A stretch of 64,000 bases of DNA from JBGAHD01 sp044226395 (GTDB lineage: Bacteria > Pseudomonadota > Gammaproteobacteria > Xanthomonadales > Ahniellaceae). Both the position numbers and the translations under genes were made by a program. This document shows, piece by piece, positions 34,796-43,226 of the stretch (its first letter is position 1; each line of letters starts with the position of its first letter). The stretch is from the NCBI GenBank assembly GCA_044226395.1, contig JBGAHD010000001.1, positions 186,001-250,000 of the forward strand. Reading direction: 5' to 3'. A model generated the notes under the pieces. The model searched no databases, was not told where the DNA came from, and was given only the letters and a program-made list of their open reading frames with translations.

Positions 34796-35956
34796 TCAGC
34801 CCGCGACGCGTTCCTCGCCCGACGCGCGACCGTCGATCCACGTTTCGCGCACCGCGATGTCCTCATCGACCAGCACCAGATTGGCGCGATAGCCCGGCGC
34901 GATGCGCCCGTACTCGTTGCTGATGCCGAGAAACTGCGCCGGATACGTGCTCGCCATGCGCGCGGCTTCCGTCAGCGGCAGACCGAGCAAGCGCACGGCA
35001 TTGCGCACCGCGCTCGCCATGTCCAGATCCGAGCCGCTGAGCGTCCCGTGCTCATCGACGCAGCGACCGTCGCGTACCTCGATGCGTCGGCCCTGCAAGA
35101 AAAAGTGATCGCGCGTCGAACCGACACTCGGCATGGCATCGGTGACCAGGATGAAACGCTCGTGGCGCTTGCACGCCAGCGCGATGCGCAACACCGTCGG
35201 ATCGACGTGATGATCATCGACGATGATCCCGCACCAACTCTCCGGATCGCTCAGCGCCGCGCCAACCACGCCGGGTTCGCGACTGGTCAGTCCTGACATG
35301 GCGTTGAACAAATGCGTGAAGCCGCGCACGCCGTGACGCAGCGCCTCGGTCACTTGCGCATGCGTGGCATTGGTGTGGCCGGCACTGACGATCACATCGT
35401 GCGCGACCAACCGCGCGATCGTGCTCGGCGACGTCATCTCCGGCGCCAGTGTCACCAGGGTTCGACCCGTGCGCAGCGAACTCAGCACCGCGATGTCGTC
35501 CTCGTCGAGATCGCGAAACTTCGCGGCATCGTGCGCGCCTTTCTTAATCTCGTTGAGGCAGGGGCCCTCGATGTGCACGCCCAGCACGCCCGGCACACCC
35601 AGCGCCAGCGATTCGCGCACGGCCTCGATCGCGCGGGCGATGCGCGCGCGATCGTCGCTGATCAGGGTCGGCAGCAAGCCCGTCGTGCCATAACGGCGAT
35701 GCGTCGCGGCGATCGCGCGCACGGCATCGACACTGGGGTCGTCGTTGAACAGCACGCCGCCGCCGCCGTTGACTTGCGCGTCGATGAAGCCGGGCAGCAG
35801 CAGGCCGCCGTCGAGATCGCGAATCAGCGCGGTGCGCAGACGCGTGTCGTCGGGCGCGACCACGGCCTCGATGCGGCCGCCTTGCAGCAGCAACACGCGA
35901 TCGTCGACGACACCGTCGTCGAGCAGGAGGCGGGCGTTACGGAGCGCTTGGCGCAT
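34796..35956 (-). CDS. nagA: N-acetylglucosamine-6-phosphate deacetylase
   Basis: The 386-residue enzyme deacetylates GlcNAc-6-P to glucosamine-6-P in the cytoplasm. Diagnostic segments are present: LPGFIDAQVNGGGGVLFND, the metal-site GVHIEGPCLN, HTNATH, FTHLFNAMSG and the catalytic Asp in LVTDAMP. Length is normal. Its ATG directly follows the stop of nagB-II (TGA ATG), so the two are translationally coupled. It is the last gene of the nagQ-nagB-II-nagA operon and works directly upstream of the deaminase in the pathway. Confidence 0.97.
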   Translation of the reverse strand: MRQALRNARLLLDDGVVDDRVLLLQGGRIEAVVAPDDTRLRTALIRDLDGGLLLPGFIDAQVNGGGGVLFNDDPSVDAVRAIAATHRRYGTTGLLPTLISDDRARIARAIEAVRESLALGVPGVLGVHIEGPCLNEIKKGAHDAAKFRDLDEDDIAVLSSLRTGRTLVTLAPEMTSPSTIARLVAHDVIVSAGHTNATHAQVTEALRHGVRGFTHLFNAMSGLTSREPGVVGAALSDPESWCGIIVDDHHVDPTVLRIALACKRHERFILVTDAMPSVGSTRDHFFLQGRRIEVRDGRCVDEHGTLSGSDLDMASAVRNAVRLLGLPLTEAARMASTYPAQFLGISNEYGRIAPGYRANLVLVDEDIAVRETWIDGRASGEERVAG

Positions 35957-36988
35957 TCAGTGCGTCTCGGTGACCTTGCGCAGATGCGGCGGGCTGTCGG
36001 GGTCGCGACCGCGCGCCAGCGCCAGCGCGTTGACCAGGCGATAGTAGGCCTGAATCAGCAGCAGCGGTTGCAGCACCGGGTGCGCGGCGAGGGTGGGCAG
36101 CACGATGGCGCCGGGCACGTCGGCGCCGGCGATCAGCACGTCGACATCGCGCGCGACCAGATCGCGCGCGAGTTCGATCATGCCCGCGCGCGTTTCGTCG
36201 TCTTGGATCAGCAACAGCGCCGGAAAGCTGCCCGACAATAGCGCCTGCGGACCATGGCGCACTTCGGCGCCACTGAAGGCTTCGGCATGCAGCCCACAAG
36301 TCTCCTTGCCCTTGAGCGCGGCCTCTTGCGCGATCGCCAGGCCCGGGCCGCGGCCGATCACGAACAGATGCTCGCGCAATTCCAGACGCTCGCGCGCCGC
36401 GCGCCAATCGAGTTGCCACGCGCGCGAAAGCAGATCGGGCAGGGACGCGAGCGCCTCGAGCAGCGCCTGGTCTTCGGTCCACGCCGCCACCAGCAATGCG
36501 ATCGCGGCCAACGCGGCGATGAAGGATTTCGACGCCGCGACCGAGCGCTCCGCGCCCGCGCTCAAGGCGAACACGTGCTCGGCGACCTGCGCCAAGGGCG
36601 AATGCTCGACATTGACCAAGGCCACGACAATCGCGCCGCCTTCGCGCGCCGCGCGCGCCGAGGCCACGAGATCCGGGCTCTTGCCCGATTGCGAAATCGC
36701 CAGGAACAAACAGCCGCGCAGATCCTGCCGCGCGCCATAGACCGAACTCACCGATGGCGCGGCCGAGGCCGTGAGAATGCCGGTGCGCGTCTCGATCAAA
36801 TACTTCGCGAACGTCGCCGCGTGATCGGAACTACCGCGCGCGCAGGTGACCACCGCGCGCGGCGGCTGCGCCCGCAAGGTTGCGCCCAACGCGCGCGCGG
36901 CATCGCCATGCCGCGCGAGCAGGGCACGCGACACCGCGGACGATTCGCCCGCCTCGCGAAACAACAGGGTCGGCGCCGATTCAATCAT
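35957..36988 (-). CDS. nagB-II: SIS-domain glucosamine-6-phosphate deaminase (NagB-II type)
   Basis: The 343-residue protein has two SIS (sugar isomerase) domains, with ARGSSDHAATFAKY and SQSGKSPD in the first and GRGPGLAIAQEAALKGKETCGLHAEAFSGAEVRHGP-type sequence in the second, but no glutaminase domain. This is the layout of the non-orthologous deaminase NagB-II described in Shewanella and Xanthomonadales, which converts glucosamine-6-P to fructose-6-P and ammonia. Context between nagQ and nagA supports this over a GlmS fragment. Its start overlaps nagQ by eight bases. Confidence 0.93.
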   Translation of the reverse strand: MIESAPTLLFREAGESSAVSRALLARHGDAARALGATLRAQPPRAVVTCARGSSDHAATFAKYLIETRTGILTASAAPSVSSVYGARQDLRGCLFLAISQSGKSPDLVASARAAREGGAIVVALVNVEHSPLAQVAEHVFALSAGAERSVAASKSFIAALAAIALLVAAWTEDQALLEALASLPDLLSRAWQLDWRAARERLELREHLFVIGRGPGLAIAQEAALKGKETCGLHAEAFSGAEVRHGPQALLSGSFPALLLIQDDETRAGMIELARDLVARDVDVLIAGADVPGAIVLPTLAAHPVLQPLLLIQAYYRLVNALALARGRDPDSPPHLRKVTETH

Positions 36989-37727
36989 GGTGCGAATTCA
37001 ACTCGGCGACGAAGTCATACGTGTCGCCGCGGTAATAGGACTGACTGAATTCCACCGCGCGACCATCGCGCAGAAAGCCCACGCGTTCGACCAAGAGCCC
37101 CGCGTCGCCTTCGCGCGCGTCGAGCAGCTTGGCTTGCTCCGCGCGCAGCACGAGCGCGCGCAGACGCTGCAGCGCGCGCACCGGACGATTGCCCGCGTGT
37201 TCGAGGGCTTCGTAGATCGAAGCATCCACGGCCTCGAGCGAGGGCAGGGCGGAGGCGACAATGGTCACGTACTCCAACGACATCGGCGTGTCGTCGGCGA
37301 TGCGGATACGGTGGAAGCGAAACACCGGCGTGCCCGGGCTCAGTCGCAAGGTCAGTGCTTCCTCGGGCGTGACCGTGCCCTCGGACTTGCGCAACCACCG
37401 GCTGCGCGGCACGCGACCGCGCGCGCGCATGTCTTCCGAGAACGACGTGAGCTTGGCGAAGTTCTTTTCCACGCGCGCCGCGACGAAATTGCCCGCGCCT
37501 TGTCGGCGCACCAGCAAGCCTTCGTCGACCAGGCCTTCGATGGCCTTGCGCACGGTGATGCGCGACACCGCGAGTTCCTCGGCGAGTTGTCGCTCGGCGG
37601 GCAGGGCATCGTCGACGCCGAGCACGCGGCTTTCGATCGCCTCGCGCAGCGCGCGCTGCAACTGCTGATACAGCGGTTGATTGCTGGTCGGGTCAAGGGG
37701 GCGCAGGGCCTTCGCGATCGAGGTCAT
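36981..37727 (-). CDS. nagQ: GntR/HutC-family regulator of GlcNAc use
   Basis: The 248-residue protein has an N-terminal GntR winged helix (LPAERQLAEELAVSRITVRKAIEGLVDEGLL, about 40-75) and a C-terminal UTRA ligand domain (from about residue 95), the HutC subfamily plan. Such regulators in GlcNAc loci sense GlcNAc-6-P or glucosamine-6-P. As first gene of the nagQ-nagB-II-nagA operon and divergent from the receptor gene, it is the likely repressor acting on the repeated GTGG boxes between them. Gene symbol given by context. Confidence 0.88.
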   Translation of the reverse strand: MTSIAKALRPLDPTSNQPLYQQLQRALREAIESRVLGVDDALPAERQLAEELAVSRITVRKAIEGLVDEGLLVRRQGAGNFVAARVEKNFAKLTSFSEDMRARGRVPRSRWLRKSEGTVTPEEALTLRLSPGTPVFRFHRIRIADDTPMSLEYVTIVASALPSLEAVDASIYEALEHAGNRPVRALQRLRALVLRAEQAKLLDAREGDAGLLVERVGFLRDGRAVEFSQSYYRGDTYDFVAELNSHHD

Positions 37728-37746
37728 GGCTGCACTCGTTCTAGTA

Positions 37747-37764
37747 CCACTGAGATACCACTGG
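37747..37764 (-). promoter_or_regulatory. Paired GTGGTA boxes before nagQ
   Basis: On the minus strand GTGGTATCTCA is followed directly by GTGGTACTAG, so two GTGGTA boxes lie exactly 11 bp apart (CCAC at 37747 and 37758 on the plus strand), 20-35 bp before the nagQ ATG. They are likely autoregulatory operator half-sites. Confidence 0.6.
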
Positions 37765-37857
37765 CATCACCCTTCATCTGACCCTTCATCCCTGCGAATG
37801 TGGGAATGTGCCGCAATGCAGCGCATTTTCAGCCCCACGACGATGGGCACTGTAGCA

Positions 37858-37886
37858 TTGCAATTCCGTGATTGGTAGGGTATAGG
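37858..37886 (+). promoter_or_regulatory. Probable promoter of the receptor-nagE operon
   Basis: TTGCAA (37858-37863), 17 bp, TATAGG (37881-37886). The predicted start, about 37893, falls on the first of three GTGG boxes, consistent with repression by a regulator that binds there. Confidence 0.5.
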
Positions 37887-37892
37887 TGTCGT

Positions 37893-37925
37893 GTGGTCAT
37901 AATGTGGCATTGTAGTGGTATGCAT
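37893..37925 (+). promoter_or_regulatory. Triple 11-bp GTGG direct repeat (putative NagQ operator)
   Basis: GTGGTCATAAT, GTGGCATTGTA and GTGGTATGCAT follow one another, with GTGG at 37893, 37904 and 37915. The exact 11-bp period places all three on one face of the helix. The same box occurs twice before nagQ. Confidence 0.6.
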
Positions 37926-38035
37926 CGCTTAGCGGCCCTCGCGAGGCCGCGGGCGGGGCGTGACCGCTGCGAGGCCGGGTTCCGGGATTCGCTATCGCCG
38001 CGCCTGACGCGCGGCCTACCTGTGGGGGATATTCC

Positions 38036-40750
38036 ATGAACGTCAAGCGCACTGCCATTGCCACGGCGATTTCGCTCGCCTTGTTCTCCGCTTCCTTCGG
38101 CGCGATCGCGCAAGAAAAACCCGCGTCCGACGCCAACGACGACAAGACGCTCGAAGCCGTCGAAGTGCGCGGCATCCGCGGCTCGCTCGAGCGCTCGCTC
38201 GAAGGCAAGCGCAACGATGACAATCTGGTCGAAGTCATCAGCGCCGAGGACGTCGGCAAGATGCCGGACAAGAACGTCGCCGACTCGCTGCAACGCGTCG
38301 CCGGCGTCACCACGCAATCGCAATCGGGCGGCTCGGGCGGCTTCGACGAGAATGATCGCGTGAGCTTGCGCGGCACCAATCCCAGCCTCACCCAGACCTT
38401 GATCAACGGCCACGCCATCGCCTCGGGCGACTGGTTCGTGCTCGATCAAGTAGGCCTGGTCGGTCGCTCGGTGAGCTACGCCATGCTGCCGTCCGAAATC
38501 GTCAGCCAAGTCGTGGTGCGCAAGAGCGCCACCGCCGATCTGGTTGAAGGCGGCGTCGCCGGCGCGGTCGACATCATCACGCGCAAGCCCCTGGACTTCA
38601 CGGAGAACTTCTCCGTGCAAGGCGCGCTCGAGGGTGTGTACGCCGATCTGCCGGGCAAGACCGATCCGCAGATCAGCGCGCTGATGAACTGGAAGAACGA
38701 AGCCAACACCTTCGGCGTGATGCTGCAGGCCTTCGACGAGAAGCGTCATCTGCGTCGCGACGGTCAAGAGATTCTCGGCTACGCGCAGATCTCGCCGACC
38801 AGCGCGCTGGCCACAGCGCGTCCCGATCTGGCCAATGTCTATTACCCGACTTTGATTGGTTCGGCGCTGTTCGAGCAAGAGCGCGAGCGTCGCGGCGGCA
38901 TGATCGATCTGCACCTGCGCCCGAGCGATGCCTTCGAGATCGACCTCAACGCCTTCAAGTCCAAACTCGAAGCCAGCAACTACAACCGCAACTGGATGTT
39001 CTGGGGCAGTCGCGTGATCGGCACCGATAATCGCGTGCCGAACAATTATGTCGTGCGCAACGGCACCTTGGTCTCGGCCGATTGGGCCAATGTCGGCACG
39101 GCGGAAAACCGCGCGCAGTACGCCATCGTTGATCAGATCTATCGACCCGGCGCGTACTCGGACACGGATTTCGTCAACCTCGACGTGAAGTGGCTCGCCA
39201 GCGATCGCCTGACCTTGCGCGGCAAGGCTGGTGTCACCAACGGCGAAGGCAACACGCCCACGCAGGCCGTCTTCGAAGGCGATGTGTTCAACACCGGCGC
39301 GTCCTACGCCTTCCACGGCATCGGTCGCCCGGCCGATGTGAGTTTTCCGAGCGGCGATCCGTCGAACTTCGCCGGCACCACGCTCGACTGGATCTTCGGC
39401 GCCAGCCCCGCGAGCACGCAAGACAAGGAAAAATACGGCCAGATCGACGGCGATCTGAGTTTGGACAACGACACCTTCACCCTGCTCAAGTTTGGCTTGC
39501 GCTATGCCGAACACGATCGCGACACGCACCAGGTCGCGCAAGGTCCCAACTTCGCGCGCGATCCGTTCAATACCGCCAATCTGCCCGCGTGGAATGGCGA
39601 GACTTATCCGGATGATTTCGGCGATGACCTCGGCGGCAACTTCCCGCGCAATGTCTGGCAGATCTCGCGCGGCGAACTGCGTCGGTGGGGCGATATGTTC
39701 TCCAACCGCGATCCGGTGTCGCGTCAGTACTGGCCGGGCGAGTTCTCGATCAACGAAAAGAACACGGCGGCTTACGCCATGGTGCTGTTCTCCGGTGGCA
39801 ACTGGAGCGGCAACGCGGGTCTGCGTTTCGTGCGCACGGAGGAGAACGTCACCACCAACGTGGCCATTCCCGGTTCCGAATGCGCGGCGCTGGCGCCTTG
39901 CGACGTGCCGGGCGCGATCACGACCTCGGCCTTCGGCTCGTTCTATCGATTGCCGGTGAACAACACGTATAACGATGTGCTGCCCAGCGTGAACCTGCGT
40001 TGGGACCTCGCCGAAGACCTCGTCGCCCGTGTCGCGGCCGCGCGCACCATCGCGCGTCCGGACTACAGCGCGCTTGGCGGCGCGCTCACGGCGGACGACA
40101 CCACGCGCACCGGCAACGGCGGCAATCCCGAACTCGAGCCCATCGTCTCGGACAACTTCGATGCCGCGCTGGAGTGGTACTACGGCCCGCGTTCGCTGCT
40201 GTCGGCGGGCGTGTACTACATGGACCTCAACAACTACGTTGGCTTCGGCACCTATCAGACGCAGCTGTTGAATATCCGCACCGATTCCTTCGAGACCTAC
40301 ACGATCTCGGCGCCGATCAACACCTCGGGCAGCGTCAAGGGCGTGGAACTGGCGTGGCAATCGCCGATCGTCGGTGACTTCGGCGGCTTCGCCAACTACA
40401 CCTATGCCGATGCCGAGGAAGACAATGGCGCGGATCTGGTCGGCGCGTCGAAGAACACCTACAACGTCGGCGCGTACTACGAGAACGCACGCTTTGGCGC
40501 GCGCCTGGCGTATTCGCGGCGTTCGGACTTCTTCGTCGGCCTCGATCGCAGCTCGCCGCAGTATCAAGACGCCACGGGCACGCTCTCGGCCTCGATGTCG
40601 TACACCTTGAACGACCACATCAGCTTCACCTTCGAGGGGCTGAACCTCAACAACCCCACGCTCAAGTACTACGGCCTCAACGAGGACCAGCCGCGCGCGT
40701 TCTACACCAACGGTCGGCAGTTCTACCTGGGCATTCGCGTCAAGATGTAA
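38036..40750 (+). CDS. TonB-dependent outer-membrane receptor of the GlcNAc regulon
   Basis: The 904-residue protein has a signal peptide (ending FGAIAQ), an N-terminal plug (residues 40-170; EAVEVRGIRGSLERSLEGKRN, DSLQRVAGVTTQ, VSLRGTNPS) and a long beta-barrel ending in the aromatic strand RQFYLGIRVKM. It matches the TonB-Xanth-Caul type of receptors used for glycan uptake. The first gene of the rightward operon, followed by hexosaminidase and PTS genes, it probably imports chitooligosaccharides or GlcNAc across the outer membrane. Confidence 0.93.
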   Translation: MNVKRTAIATAISLALFSASFGAIAQEKPASDANDDKTLEAVEVRGIRGSLERSLEGKRNDDNLVEVISAEDVGKMPDKNVADSLQRVAGVTTQSQSGGSGGFDENDRVSLRGTNPSLTQTLINGHAIASGDWFVLDQVGLVGRSVSYAMLPSEIVSQVVVRKSATADLVEGGVAGAVDIITRKPLDFTENFSVQGALEGVYADLPGKTDPQISALMNWKNEANTFGVMLQAFDEKRHLRRDGQEILGYAQISPTSALATARPDLANVYYPTLIGSALFEQERERRGGMIDLHLRPSDAFEIDLNAFKSKLEASNYNRNWMFWGSRVIGTDNRVPNNYVVRNGTLVSADWANVGTAENRAQYAIVDQIYRPGAYSDTDFVNLDVKWLASDRLTLRGKAGVTNGEGNTPTQAVFEGDVFNTGASYAFHGIGRPADVSFPSGDPSNFAGTTLDWIFGASPASTQDKEKYGQIDGDLSLDNDTFTLLKFGLRYAEHDRDTHQVAQGPNFARDPFNTANLPAWNGETYPDDFGDDLGGNFPRNVWQISRGELRRWGDMFSNRDPVSRQYWPGEFSINEKNTAAYAMVLFSGGNWSGNAGLRFVRTEENVTTNVAIPGSECAALAPCDVPGAITTSAFGSFYRLPVNNTYNDVLPSVNLRWDLAEDLVARVAAARTIARPDYSALGGALTADDTTRTGNGGNPELEPIVSDNFDAALEWYYGPRSLLSAGVYYMDLNNYVGFGTYQTQLLNIRTDSFETYTISAPINTSGSVKGVELAWQSPIVGDFGGFANYTYADAEEDNGADLVGASKNTYNVGAYYENARFGARLAYSRRSDFFVGLDRSSPQYQDATGTLSASMSYTLNDHISFTFEGLNLNNPTLKYYGLNEDQPRAFYTNGRQFYLGIRVKM

Positions 40751-40904
40751 GTCGACGCGCGGGCGCGTGTCGATGATCCTCGACGCGCGCCGCCATGCCC
40801 CGATGCACCCCACCCGAGGGCGCGGCAAGGACGCCAGCGCCCTCGCTTCTTGCCCGGCGCGCGCGCCGCCGCGCGGGCCGCGCGCGGTTACACTGAGCCT
40901 CGCC

Positions 40905-43226
40905 ATGGTCATCCTCCCGCGTCGAATGACGATGTTCTTGCGTAGTGCCGCGATTGGCGTTGGCCTGCTGCTCGGTGCCTTGCCGGGCGCTCTGCCGGCG
41001 CGCGCGGTGGAAGAGCCGGCCCTGGTGCCGACGCCGGCGTCCTTGCAGCTCGATCGCGGCGCGTTCGCCTTGCGCGAGACGATGCGGTTGCGGGTCGCGG
41101 CGGATGCTGATGAGGTGCGCGATGTCGCCGCGCTGTTGACCGAGCGTGTCGCGCGCGTCTGCCAGCGTCGGTTGACCACGATTGAAGGCGACGACGCCGA
41201 CATCGTGTTCGCCCTCGACACGAAGACGCCCAACACCTCGAACGAAAGCTACCGCCTGCGCGTGGGTCGAGAACGCATCACGCTCTCGGCCGCCGAGATC
41301 GCCGGCCTGCGCGCCGGCTCGCAGACCTTGCTGCAACTACTGTGCGCGCCGAACGCGAAGCGCGTGCCGGCCCTGCGCATCGAGGACGCGCCGGCTTTCG
41401 CGTGGCGTGGCGCCATGCTCGATTCGGCGCGGCATTTTCAGAGCATCGAGTTCATCAAGCGCTTTCTCGACACGATGGCGCTGCACAAGCTCAATGTGCT
41501 GCATTGGCATTTGACCGATGACCAAGCCTGGCGGCTCGAGATTAAGCGCTATCCACGCCTGACCGAGATCGGCGCGTGGCGCGTGCCGGCCGGCGATGCC
41601 GCGCGCGCGGACATCGATCCCGCGACGAATCGTCCGCGCCAGTACGGCGGCTACTACACGCAAGATCAGGCGCGCGAGATCGTCGCTTACGCGCGGCGGC
41701 TGGGCATCACCGTCGTGCCCGAAATCGAAATGCCCGGGCACGCCAGCGCCGCGCTCGCGGCCTATCCCGAACTTGGCGCGCTGCCCGGCACGGTCACGAG
41801 CGTGCCCGCCGATTGGGGCATCTACGGCAATGCGTTCGGCTTTCAGGAACCGACGTTCGCGTTCCTCGAAAACGTGCTGCGCGAGACCCTGGCGATCTTT
41901 CCTTCGCCTTACATCCACATCGGCGGCGATGAAGTCGAGCCGAAGCAATGGCGCGAATCGGCCGCGGGCAAGGCCCTGATCGCGGAACTCGGCGAGGAAG
42001 GCGCCAAGCATCTGCAAGCGCGCTTCACCGAACGCATCGCGCGTTTCGTCGAGGCTCAAGGTCGTCGCATCGTCGGGTGGGATGAGATTCTTTCGCCGGG
42101 TCTCGCGCCCGGCGCCATCGTGATGAGCTGGCGCGGCATCGATGGCGCGATCACGGCCGCGCAACAAGGTCACGACACCGTGCTGGCGCCGTGGCCCACG
42201 CTGTATTTCGACAATCGCCAGGCCGGGACCGCGGTCGAGCCCCCCGGACGCACGCGCACGATCACGCTGGCCGATGTTTACGCCTTCGATCCTCAGCCCG
42301 CGGCCTTGAGCGCGGAACAGCGCCGGCACGTGATGGGCGTGCAGGGTAATGTCTGGGTCGAGCACATCCGCACCGAGGCGCGCGTAGCGCATATGGCGTG
42401 GCCGCGACTCGCGGCGATCGCGGAGCTCGGCTGGACGCCGGGCGAACGGCGCGCGTGGCCGGATTTCGCGCGACGCGTACCGACCTTGTGGCCGGCCTAC
42501 GCGGCGTTTGGCATCACGCCCGCGGATAGCGCGTATGCGCCCGAGGCCGAGATCGCGCGCGACAAGGATCGCGCGCGCGTGACGCTGCGCACGCAGACCG
42601 ACGTCGGCGAGATTCGCTACACGCGCGACGGCAGCGAGCCGCGCGCAAGTTCATCGCGCTATCGCAAACTGCTCGATCTGAAGTTGCCGGTGACGCTGCG
42701 CGCGCGCACGTTTTTGGACGACCAACCCATCTCGGCGATTCGCGAATACCCGATCCGCGCCGACGATGTGCTACGCCGCGACAGCCGCGATCTCGAACGC
42801 TGCGGCGACGCCATCGGCCTGATGCTCGAGGACGACGCGCCGCGCGAAGGCGAGCGCGCCGTCTTCACCGTCGATCTGCAAAACCCCTGCTGGTACTGGC
42901 GCCAGGCACCGCTCGCGGGCGTGACCGGCGTGCGCGCGCGGGTGGGGCAGGTGCCGTTCAATTTTCAGATCGGCGATGCGGTGAAGAAGATCAAATTCGG
43001 CCAAGCCGAGACGATAGTTGGCGAACTCGAGATTCACCTCGATACCTGCGATGGTCCCTTGCTGACGCGCCTGCCTTTGGCCGAAGCCGCGAAATCCTTC
43101 GGCGTGAGCGAAGTTCGCGGCGCCTTTCCCGCGCAAGACCGCGCGCGCGACGTGTGTCTGCGCTTCGCGCAGCCGGCGCTGGAGCCGTTCTGGCTGATCG
43201 ACCGACTCGAATGGGAGCGTCCATGA
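40905..43226 (+). CDS. Beta-N-acetylhexosaminidase (GH20)
   Basis: The 773-residue periplasmic or lipid-facing enzyme removes terminal GlcNAc from chitooligosaccharides or glycans. It has a GH20b-like N-terminal domain, then the TIM barrel with RGAMLDSARHF, NVLHWHLTDDQAWRLE, EIEMPGHASAA and the catalytic pair Asp342-Glu343 in HIGGDEVE. A C-terminal beta domain (about 600-773) follows. A signal sequence (MTMFLRSAAIGVGLLLGALP) starts seven codons in; ATG 40926 is therefore an alternative start. No Shine-Dalgarno is visible; TACACT lies at 40889-40894. Its stop overlaps the nagF ATG. Confidence 0.93.
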   Translation: MVILPRRMTMFLRSAAIGVGLLLGALPGALPARAVEEPALVPTPASLQLDRGAFALRETMRLRVAADADEVRDVAALLTERVARVCQRRLTTIEGDDADIVFALDTKTPNTSNESYRLRVGRERITLSAAEIAGLRAGSQTLLQLLCAPNAKRVPALRIEDAPAFAWRGAMLDSARHFQSIEFIKRFLDTMALHKLNVLHWHLTDDQAWRLEIKRYPRLTEIGAWRVPAGDAARADIDPATNRPRQYGGYYTQDQAREIVAYARRLGITVVPEIEMPGHASAALAAYPELGALPGTVTSVPADWGIYGNAFGFQEPTFAFLENVLRETLAIFPSPYIHIGGDEVEPKQWRESAAGKALIAELGEEGAKHLQARFTERIARFVEAQGRRIVGWDEILSPGLAPGAIVMSWRGIDGAITAAQQGHDTVLAPWPTLYFDNRQAGTAVEPPGRTRTITLADVYAFDPQPAALSAEQRRHVMGVQGNVWVEHIRTEARVAHMAWPRLAAIAELGWTPGERRAWPDFARRVPTLWPAYAAFGITPADSAYAPEAEIARDKDRARVTLRTQTDVGEIRYTRDGSEPRASSSRYRKLLDLKLPVTLRARTFLDDQPISAIREYPIRADDVLRRDSRDLERCGDAIGLMLEDDAPREGERAVFTVDLQNPCWYWRQAPLAGVTGVRARVGQVPFNFQIGDAVKKIKFGQAETIVGELEIHLDTCDGPLLTRLPLAEAAKSFGVSEVRGAFPAQDRARDVCLRFAQPALEPFWLIDRLEWERP

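Larger units (their letters stand above)
37728..38035. promoter_or_regulatory. Divergent nag control region
   Basis: This 308-bp interval separates the two halves of the GlcNAc regulon and holds no gene. It carries GTGG-type boxes spaced 11 bp apart at both ends (see separate entries), a promoter toward the receptor gene, and a 10-bp direct repeat ACCCTTCATC at 37769-37778 and 37781-37790 of unknown role. Confidence 0.75.

Noticed and set aside
37829..41236. A 1135-codon minus-strand frame across the TonB receptor gene
   Set aside because: The receptor on the other strand has signal peptide, plug and barrel; the antisense product has no recognisable motif and covers the nag control region.
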